Shown here in pieces: positions 1 to 5,491 of a DNA stretch of 20,260 nt. This DNA comes from UCB3 sp964415605 (lineage in GTDB: Bacteria; Chloroflexota; Anaerolineae; Epilineales; Epilineaceae). The stretch lies in assembly GCA_964415605.1 (NCBI GenBank), contig CAYQBA010000079.1:1-20260 (forward strand), written 5' to 3'. The translations under genes and the position numbers were made by a program. Position 1 is the first letter of the stretch. Each line of letters starts with the position of its first letter. Below the pieces are notes generated by a model. It saw only the letters and a program-made list of their open reading frames with translations, had not been told where the DNA came from and made no database searches.

Positions 1-76
1 GGTGGGGGGGGGGGGGGCGGGGGGCGGGGCCGCGGGCCCCCCCCCCGCCGCGCCCCCCCCCCCCCCCCCCCCCCCC
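1..76. repeat. Poly-G / poly-C foldback at window start
   Basis: Bases 4-36 are almost entirely G, with a run of 14 G at 4-17. Bases 37-76 are almost entirely C, with runs of 10 C at 37-46 and 24 C at 53-76. The two halves can fold back on each other around a CCGCGGG core at 30-36. Nothing codes here; the only open frame is poly-Gly/poly-Pro. A homopolymer foldback at a sequence end is typical of an assembly or poly-G read artefact, so these bases may not be real genome sequence. Confidence 0.7.
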
Positions 77-153
77 AAACAACCCCACACCCCCACACCC
101 ACACCCACACCCACACCCCCCCAACCCCCAACTCACACCCAGCAATCCCCCAA
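77..153. repeat. C-rich CCCACA-type repeat downstream of the permease gene
   Basis: This non-coding stretch lies just downstream of the minus-strand permease stop at 154. On the plus strand it holds about four copies of an ACACCC hexamer (roughly 87-117), followed by CCCCCAA-like blocks to about 152. On the minus strand this is a G-rich (GGGTGT)n tract running away from the gene and toward the window edge, with several GGG or longer runs that could form a G-quadruplex. No terminator hairpin was found. Confidence 0.7.
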
Positions 154-1416
154 TCACCCACCACCACCAAGCAACACCCGCGCCAGCCTCCGCGGCGTCA
201 AAGGCTGCCCCACCAACAGGAGCTGAGCCCGGAACAGCCCCGCCACCCCACGAATCGTGACCACGGCAGCCACCCCCAGCAGACCCGCCGCAAGCACAAG
301 CTGCCACAAAGGCACCGGATCCCCCGCCGCCAGACGCGTCAGCATGACCACCGGCGCCGTCAGCGGAAACAGACTGAGCCCAAGCGCCACCGCACCGTTC
401 GGATCATCCACGATAAGACCCATGAGCAGCAACGGCACCAGCAACGGACTGTTCACCACGAAAGCCGCCTGCGCCGCCTCACGCAAGTTCGGCACCAGCG
501 CCCCGATGCCAGCCAACAGACTCGCGTAGACCACATAGCCGAGCGCAAAGTACACCAGCCCCCACCCCACGATCGCCGGCGACGGATGAAGGTCCGGCGA
601 CCACCCCAACACCGACACCCCCTGGCCCGCCACACCGTAACTGCTGCCGAGCCACACAACCGCCTGCAGCAAGCCCAGCACGCCAAGCCCCCCGATCTTG
701 CCCGCGAAGAGCCGCCGCGCCTCAGTCGACGTGAGCAGGATCTCCATCACCCGGTTTTCCTTCTCGTTCGTCATCGCGCTGATGTTGTGGCTCGCCGCAC
801 CAAACAGCGTCGTGTAGAAGGCCAGCGTGATCGCGTACGGCAGCACGAACGCCAAAGGACTGTCCTCGTGACGCGGCCGGTCGGGCGCCAGCGGCCGCTC
901 CCGCACCACTGCCGGGTGCGCCACCCGGGCGGCCAGATCAGCATCGCCGCCCAGCAGGTTGACGCGGATCGCCCACTGAAGCCAGTCAGCATGGTCGCCG
1001 CTGGCCAGGGCGTTGACATCGTCCGCGACGTACGTGACCGTGCCGCCCGCGACAACGTCCGCCGGCACGACGAAGAACCCGATGATCTCGCCCCGATCCA
1101 GCGCGACTTGAGCCGCGGTCTCATCGGCGAACCTCAGCAAGCGCCCCACCGGCACGTCGCCCGGCAGCGGGTCCACCAACCCCGAGCCGTCGACCACTCC
1201 GGCCGGCCGCGGCGGCTCGAGGTCGCGAATAACGCCCCCCATCAGATCCGGCGCGTCGCGATTGACCCACGCGGCGACGCCCAGGAGGAGCCATGCGACC
1301 GCCGGCAGCCCGAACGCTCCGAGCAGGAACGACGGCTGCCGCAGGCGCGTCCCGATCTCGTGGCGGGCGATCAGCCAGACCTGGCGCAGGTCCCGAGATC
1401 GGCCGATGGCCGCCAT
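154..1416 (-). CDS. ABC-2 type exporter permease (second of the pair)
   Basis: 420-aa integral membrane permease, probably the partner of the adjacent ATPase and permease in an ABC-2 (NatB/YhaP-like) exporter. It has an N-terminal membrane helix (FLLGAFGLPAVAWLLLGVAA), a soluble extracytoplasmic domain of about 150 residues, then a multi-helix C-terminal half. That half opens with the family motif MTNEKENRVMEILLTS, followed by GKIGGLGVLGLLQ. LFPLTAPVVML near the C-terminus is shared with the upstream permease, so the two are paralogues. The ATG at 1416 comes 23 nt after the upstream permease stop and directly precedes the conserved start of the protein; the frame stays open further upstream, but that part only shadows the neighbouring gene. 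The substrate cannot be told. The coding strand becomes markedly G/T-rich at third positions toward the 3' end. Confidence 0.88.
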   Translation of the reverse strand: MAAIGRSRDLRQVWLIARHEIGTRLRQPSFLLGAFGLPAVAWLLLGVAAWVNRDAPDLMGGVIRDLEPPRPAGVVDGSGLVDPLPGDVPVGRLLRFADETAAQVALDRGEIIGFFVVPADVVAGGTVTYVADDVNALASGDHADWLQWAIRVNLLGGDADLAARVAHPAVVRERPLAPDRPRHEDSPLAFVLPYAITLAFYTTLFGAASHNISAMTNEKENRVMEILLTSTEARRLFAGKIGGLGVLGLLQAVVWLGSSYGVAGQGVSVLGWSPDLHPSPAIVGWGLVYFALGYVVYASLLAGIGALVPNLREAAQAAFVVNSPLLVPLLLMGLIVDDPNGAVALGLSLFPLTAPVVMLTRLAAGDPVPLWQLVLAAGLLGVAAVVTIRGVAGLFRAQLLLVGQPLTPRRLARVLLGGGG

Positions 1417-1439
1417 GCCCGCCGCGGCGCGAGGGCGAC

Positions 1440-2717
1440 TCACGATCGCCCGAACACTTCCGACCAGCGCACCCGCGCTCCCACCCGCAAGAGCCCCAGG
1501 CGGAACGCGCGGCCCGCGAGCCACACCGCCGCGGCCGCCGACAGCGTCAGGAGCACCGTGTGCCCCACCATCTGCCACGCCGGGATCGCGGTGGCCCCGG
1601 CCCGCAGGCTGATCGCCACCGGCGCCGTCAGCGGGAACAGCGTCAGGCCGATGGCCAGGGGGCTGTCGGGGTGTGGTACGATCTGGCCGGCGAACCAGTA
1701 CGGCAGCATCACCGGCAGCGTGAAGATGCCGGTGATCTGGTTGGCCTCGCTGGCCTCCGCGACGGTGGCACCGACGGCCACCATGAGCGCGGCGACCATC
1801 ACGTAGGCCGGCAGCATCGTCGCCGCCATCTGCGCGACGAGCCGAGGCTCGATCGCGACAGCCGACAGCCAGGGGAAGTGCGGGCGAGCGGCCAGGAGCG
1901 CGGCGATGCCCAGGGCCGACCACGCCGCGATCTGCGTCAGGCCGACCGCCGTGATGCCGGCGATCTTGCCAGCGATCAGCGTCCCGGGCGAGACCGACGT
2001 GGCGAGCACCTCGATGGTGCGGTTCTCCTTCTCGTCGACCACTGCGTGCATGAGGTAGCCGGCGCTGGCGAAGATGGCCGAGATGAAGACCACCCCGACG
2101 AAGATCGGCAGCCCGATGTTCACCAGCGTCGACACCCACACCGACTGATCGCCGCCGCCGCGGGCGGGCGTGACGAAGTCCACGCCTGCCGCCACTCGGC
2201 GGGCCACCTCCGGCGCGACGCCGCCCAACCAGGCCATCCGCAGCCGATCGTCGAAGGCGTGACGCGCGGCCCCGGTCGGCCGGTCGTCGAGGTACACCAG
2301 CGTGCCGTCCGCCGTGGCGCGGAAGTCCGGCGGCAGGATGTAGTAGCCCTGGATGGCGCCCGCCTCGAGCGCGGCGCGGGCCTCGGCCTCCGTGGCGAAC
2401 GGCTGGAGCGTGATGCTGGCGCCCGCAGCGGCATCGGCCGCCTGGTCGACGGCTCTGGCACCCCCGATCCCGTCGTCGACGGCTGCTCCCTCTATGGCGG
2501 CCACATCGTCGATGGCCAATGCCGCTGCGGGCGTCAGCATCCCCGCCAGATCGACATAACCCAACGGCCGGGTGTCGCGCTGGGCGATGACGATGAGCCA
2601 CGTGACGACGCCGATGAGCACGATGAACAGCGGGAGGCCGAACAGCGCAGCCAGGAAGCGGCGTTGCAGGACGTGGCGCGTGTACTCGTAGCGCGCCACG
2701 CGCAGGAGCTTGATCAC
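1440..2717 (-). CDS. ABC-2 type exporter permease (first of the pair)
   Basis: 425-aa membrane permease of the ABC-2 superfamily. It starts with a GTG at 2717 whose GTGA overlaps the TGA stop of the ATPase gene by 4 nt, which implies translational coupling and fixes the start. After the amphipathic IKLLRVARYEYTRHVL segment there is one membrane helix (about residues 24-45) and a periplasmic-type domain to about residue 200. The polytopic half then carries the signature VVDEKENRTIEVLATS and GKIAGITAVGLTQ. It shares the LFPLTAPVA motif with the downstream permease, suggesting a heterodimeric membrane unit built from duplicated genes. It resembles NatB/YhaP-type sodium or drug/peptide exporters, but the substrate is unknown. 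Confidence 0.9.
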   Translation of the reverse strand: MIKLLRVARYEYTRHVLQRRFLAALFGLPLFIVLIGVVTWLIVIAQRDTRPLGYVDLAGMLTPAAALAIDDVAAIEGAAVDDGIGGARAVDQAADAAAGASITLQPFATEAEARAALEAGAIQGYYILPPDFRATADGTLVYLDDRPTGAARHAFDDRLRMAWLGGVAPEVARRVAAGVDFVTPARGGGDQSVWVSTLVNIGLPIFVGVVFISAIFASAGYLMHAVVDEKENRTIEVLATSVSPGTLIAGKIAGITAVGLTQIAAWSALGIAALLAARPHFPWLSAVAIEPRLVAQMAATMLPAYVMVAALMVAVGATVAEASEANQITGIFTLPVMLPYWFAGQIVPHPDSPLAIGLTLFPLTAPVAISLRAGATAIPAWQMVGHTVLLTLSAAAAVWLAGRAFRLGLLRVGARVRWSEVFGRS

Positions 2718-3715
2718 TCGCGCGCCTCGCCCCCGACGACCCGGATGAAGATGTCCTCCAGCGTGGGCAGGGCGACCTCGAAGTACTCGACGCCCGCGCC
2801 GGCGTCGGCCAGCCGGCCGAGCAGCGTGTCGGGGGTGGTGTCCGGCGCCAGGGTCAGCGTCCACGCCCCGCTCTCGCGTTCGGCGGCGACGATCCCGTCG
2901 ACCGGCGGCAGGTCTCCGGCCAGCCGCAGGCGCACCGCGGCCCGGCCGAAGCGCCGGCGGATGGCCTCCACCGGCCCGTAGAGGACGCCGCGTCCGCGGT
3001 CGATGAGGAGGATCCGGTCGCACAGCTCCGACACGGTTTGCATCTGGTGCGACGACATGATGATGGTCGTGCCGGCCCGGCTGAGCTCGCGCAGCCACTC
3101 CTTGACCGTCTGGGTGTTGACGGGATCGAGCCCGCTGAACGGCTCGTCGACGATGACCAGCGCCGGCTGGTGCACGAGCGTGGCGATGAGCTGCGCTTTC
3201 TGCTGCATGCCCTTGCTGAGGTCCTTGACCTTCTTCCGGCGGTGGTCCAGGAGCCCCAACCGCTCGAGGAGCGCCAGCACGCGCCGGCGCGACTCGGCGG
3301 TGGACAGGCCCTTGAGGGTGCCGAGGTAGGTCAGGCAGCGCTCCACGGACACGTCGCGGTACAGCCCGCGCTCCTCGGGCATGTAGCCGATGCGGTCGCG
3401 GGCGGCATCGTCGACCGTGCCGCCGAGGACCGTCACGCGGCCGCTGTCCGGCCGGTACAGGTCGAGGATGAGGCGGATGGTGGTGGTCTTGCCCGCGCCG
3501 TTCGGCCCGAGGAGCCCGAAGATCTCGCCGGGCCCGACGGCGAACGTCACGTCGTCGACGGCGCGCGTGGCGCCGAACGACTTGACCACGTGGTCGACGC
3601 GGACGACGGCGTCGACCACGTCAGGCGGATCGTGCGGTGTGACGGCGCCAGGGCCCGCGCCGTCGACCGCGCCGTCTTCTGGCGACGGGCTCGGGATATC
3701 CGTGGCCGGGCTCAA
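2714..3715 (-). CDS. ABC transporter ATP-binding protein (NatA/YhaQ-like)
   Basis: 333-aa cytoplasmic ATPase that would drive the two downstream ABC-2 permeases. Motifs, numbered from the TTG start: Walker A GPNGAGKT at 70-77, the YMPEERGLY segment typical of NatA/YhaQ-type ATPases at 111-119, signature LSKGMQQ at 166-172 (LSGGQ variant), Walker B and D-loop VIVDEPFSGLDP at 187-198, and H-loop His at 223. A C-terminal domain of about 90 residues (DUF4162-like) follows. No ATG lies near the conserved start. I chose the TTG at 3715 because its TTGA overlaps the acyltransferase stop by 4 nt, like the GTGA junction at the other end. That gives an acidic, Pro-rich extension of about 37 residues. 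A GTG at 3619 is the main alternative. Family certain, start uncertain. Confidence 0.9.
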   Translation of the reverse strand: MSPATDIPSPSPEDGAVDGAGPGAVTPHDPPDVVDAVVRVDHVVKSFGATRAVDDVTFAVGPGEIFGLLGPNGAGKTTTIRLILDLYRPDSGRVTVLGGTVDDAARDRIGYMPEERGLYRDVSVERCLTYLGTLKGLSTAESRRRVLALLERLGLLDHRRKKVKDLSKGMQQKAQLIATLVHQPALVIVDEPFSGLDPVNTQTVKEWLRELSRAGTTIIMSSHQMQTVSELCDRILLIDRGRGVLYGPVEAIRRRFGRAAVRLRLAGDLPPVDGIVAAERESGAWTLTLAPDTTPDTLLGRLADAGAGVEYFEVALPTLEDIFIRVVGGEARE

Positions 3716-4479
3716 GAGATGGCATCCGTGGCGACGCTGGCAGCGTCCGCAGGGCCGGAAGCACCGGCAAGGTCGAGCGCGCCCGCAACGATGACATCGT
3801 CGCCGACATCGCCCTCGCCGGCCATGTCGGCGTACGCGCCGCGGTACTCCGACGGCAACATCCCCGCCAGCATGCGCATCACCGAATCGGTGAACGCGTC
3901 GAGGTCGGCGCCGCGCGCGCGCACCGGCGCCCCGGGGAACACGACCGGCGGGCCGACGCGGACCGCCACGCGCCCCCGCCGCAGGCCGCGCAGGTCCGCC
4001 GGCAGCCGCTCCTGGCCCCACGCCACCACGGGCAGCACCGGCACGCCGGTCCGGCTGGCCAGGAGCGCGAGGCCCGGCTGCCCCTTGACCAGCGACCCCG
4101 TCGGCGAGCGCTGGCCCTCCGGCGCCACGAGGAGGACGCCGCCCGAGTCGATCCACGCGATGGACTCGGCGATCGCGCGGTGGTCGATGCGCTCGGGGTT
4201 GACCGGGATGACCCGCGTCACCGAGCGCAGGAACGGGCCGACGAACGGATGACGGGCCCAGGCCTCGGCCGCGATGCCGGCGGTCTGGTGCCGCATCGTC
4301 GTGTAGATGACGGGGATGTCCAGGAGGTGGAGGTGGTTGATGGCCAGGATGTAGGGCCCGGTCGCCGGGTAGTGGTGCAGGCCGACGACGTCGACCCGGG
4401 CCGTGAGTCGAAACAGAGTCCGGATCACGATCTTCAGGTTGCGGAAGACGCGGTTGGGTCGGTCGATCGTCATCGTCAT
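3712..4479 (-). CDS. 1-acyl-sn-glycerol-3-phosphate acyltransferase family protein (PlsC-like)
   Basis: 255-aa PlsC-fold acyltransferase, expected to move an acyl chain onto lysophosphatidic acid or a related lipid at the inner membrane face. Visible acyltransferase blocks: I, NHLHLLD with the catalytic HX4D pair H49/D54; III, APEGQRSPTG with E121-G122; IV, VPVLPVVAWG. An amphipathic basic N-terminus (RVFRNLKIVIRTLFRLTARVDV) fits peripheral membrane binding. The ATG at 4479 is the first of two in the MTMT start; the second, at 4473, is possible. It is the first gene of an operon whose next gene overlaps its stop. The roughly 50-residue Ala/Asp/Gly-rich C-terminal tail is not part of the conserved fold. 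True acceptor specificity is unknown. Confidence 0.9.
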   Translation of the reverse strand: MTMTIDRPNRVFRNLKIVIRTLFRLTARVDVVGLHHYPATGPYILAINHLHLLDIPVIYTTMRHQTAGIAAEAWARHPFVGPFLRSVTRVIPVNPERIDHRAIAESIAWIDSGGVLLVAPEGQRSPTGSLVKGQPGLALLASRTGVPVLPVVAWGQERLPADLRGLRRGRVAVRVGPPVVFPGAPVRARGADLDAFTDSVMRMLAGMLPSEYRGAYADMAGEGDVGDDVIVAGALDLAGASGPADAASVATDAIS

Positions 4480-4548
4480 GGCATCGGGCAGGCGCTGCCG
4501 CGGCTCGGGCGGTCGGCGCGCTCGGCCGCGCCCGCCGGGCGAGCCGAA

Positions 4549-4554
4549 ATTATA
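4549..4554 (-). promoter_or_regulatory. -10 element for the acyltransferase-ABC operon
   Basis: A perfect TATAAT reads on the minus strand in an otherwise GC-rich divergent intergenic region, 69 nt upstream of the acyltransferase ATG. No good -35 hexamer sits 16-18 nt upstream, and there is no extended TGn. It is therefore a plausible but incomplete sigma70-type promoter. Confidence 0.45.
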
Positions 4555-4634
4555 CGTGCGGCCTTGCATTCGCGGGCCTGATATGGCATTTTGCCGCCGC
4601 TCGCCCGGCCGGCGAGCGCCCGCCCCCGCGCGCC

Positions 4635-4640
4635 AGGAGG
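4635..4640 (+). promoter_or_regulatory. Shine-Dalgarno site that sets the UDG start
   Basis: AGGAGG lies 7 nt before the ATG at 4648. This picks that ATG over the in-frame ATG at 4591, which has no such site and would add 19 low-complexity residues. Confidence 0.8.
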
Positions 4641-4647
4641 CCGCGAC

Positions 4648-5250
4648 ATGCACGATATGTTCAACCCCGTTCCGCGCTTTCCGACGTTCGAGGCGCTGGT
4701 CGACGCCATGCAGGCCTGGACGGACGATCCGCTGGCCAGCGCCAGGACCAACGTCGTCATCTACCGCGGCAACCCGGCCGCGCGCCTCATGCTCATCGGC
4801 GAGGCGCCGGGCGCCGAGGAGGACGTTCAGCGCAAGCCGTTCGTGGGGCCCAGCGGCCAGCTGCTGGACCAGATCCTGCGCAGCGTCGATCTGGATCCCG
4901 AGACCGACGTCGTCGTGACCAACGCGGTGTTCCGGCGCCCGCCCAACAACCGCGTGCCGACGCCCGAGGAGATCGCGTGGTACCGCCCGTTCCTGCTCGA
5001 GATCATCCGGCTGGTCGACCCGGCCGTCATCCTCCTGGTCGGGGCGGTGGCGACGCGGTCGGTGCTGGACGAGAAGCGCGGGATCACGCAGATCCGCGGG
5101 CAATGGCTGGACTGGAACGGCCGGCGGGTGATGGCCATCTTCCACCCGGCGTACCTCCTGCGCAACCCGTCGCGCGAGCCGGGCTCGCCCAAGGCCCTGA
5201 CGTGGCGCGACATCCGGGAAGTCCGCGCGAAGCTCGACGCGCTGGGGTGA
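4648..5250 (+). CDS. Uracil-DNA glycosylase, family 4 type, without Fe-S ligands
   Basis: 200-aa member of the uracil-DNA glycosylase superfamily, which cuts uracil from DNA to begin base excision repair. Motif 1 is GEAPGAEED at 51-59 followed by KPFVGPSGQLLD. The PTPEEI segment is at 104-109 and motif 2 is HPAYLLR with H166. Length and motifs match family 4, which normally binds a 4Fe-4S cluster through four Cys. Here the protein contains no Cys at all. By motif alignment, W24 and D27 replace the N-terminal CxxC, R96 replaces the Cys of KCRPP (here FRRPP), and Y112 replaces the last Cys. The catalytic motifs are kept, so the protein is probably folded and DNA-binding but cluster-free. Start chosen by AGGAGG at 7-nt spacing. 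Divergent from the acyltransferase operon. Confidence 0.88.
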   Translation: MHDMFNPVPRFPTFEALVDAMQAWTDDPLASARTNVVIYRGNPAARLMLIGEAPGAEEDVQRKPFVGPSGQLLDQILRSVDLDPETDVVVTNAVFRRPPNNRVPTPEEIAWYRPFLLEIIRLVDPAVILLVGAVATRSVLDEKRGITQIRGQWLDWNGRRVMAIFHPAYLLRNPSREPGSPKALTWRDIREVRAKLDALG

Positions 5251-5260
5251 GCCGCGGACG

Positions 5261-5281
5261 GGTGGGATGCCTCCGCCCACC
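5261..5281 (+). terminator. Possible weak hairpin after the UDG gene
   Basis: GGTGGG at 5261-5266 pairs with CCCACC at 5276-5281 around a 9-nt loop, 11 nt after the UDG stop. There is no T-tract, so this is a weak terminator candidate only. The rest of the gap up to 5481 shows no gene and no convincing promoter; a lone TTGACG at 5383-5388 lacks a matching -10. Confidence 0.25.
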
Positions 5282-5481
5282 ATGCCCCACGGCCGCGTGA
5301 TCGCCTCGCGACCCATGCCCGTCTCCCCCGCGACCGGGATTTCATTTCCGCGGGTTCCCTAACTTCCCGGCGAACGTCGGTGTTGACGAAAGTGGGGAAT
5401 ACGCCGCACCCATGCGCACATCGGTTGCGGCGCCGCGGCGGCACGCTCACGCCGCCGACCAGTCCGTTTGTCAAGCACCCG

Positions 5482-5487
5482 AGGAGG
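5482..5487 (+). promoter_or_regulatory. Shine-Dalgarno site for VWA protein 1
   Basis: AGGAGG lies 4 nt before the ATG at 5492 and 7 nt before the in-frame ATG at 5495. It rejects the upstream TTG at 5468. Spacing slightly favours 5495; the two starts differ by one Met. Confidence 0.75.
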
Positions 5488-5491
5488 AATC

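Noticed and set aside
2..226. Pro-rich 74-codon open frame at the window start
   Set aside because: Built from homopolymer and CCCACA repeats and overlapping the end of a real permease gene; no coding character.
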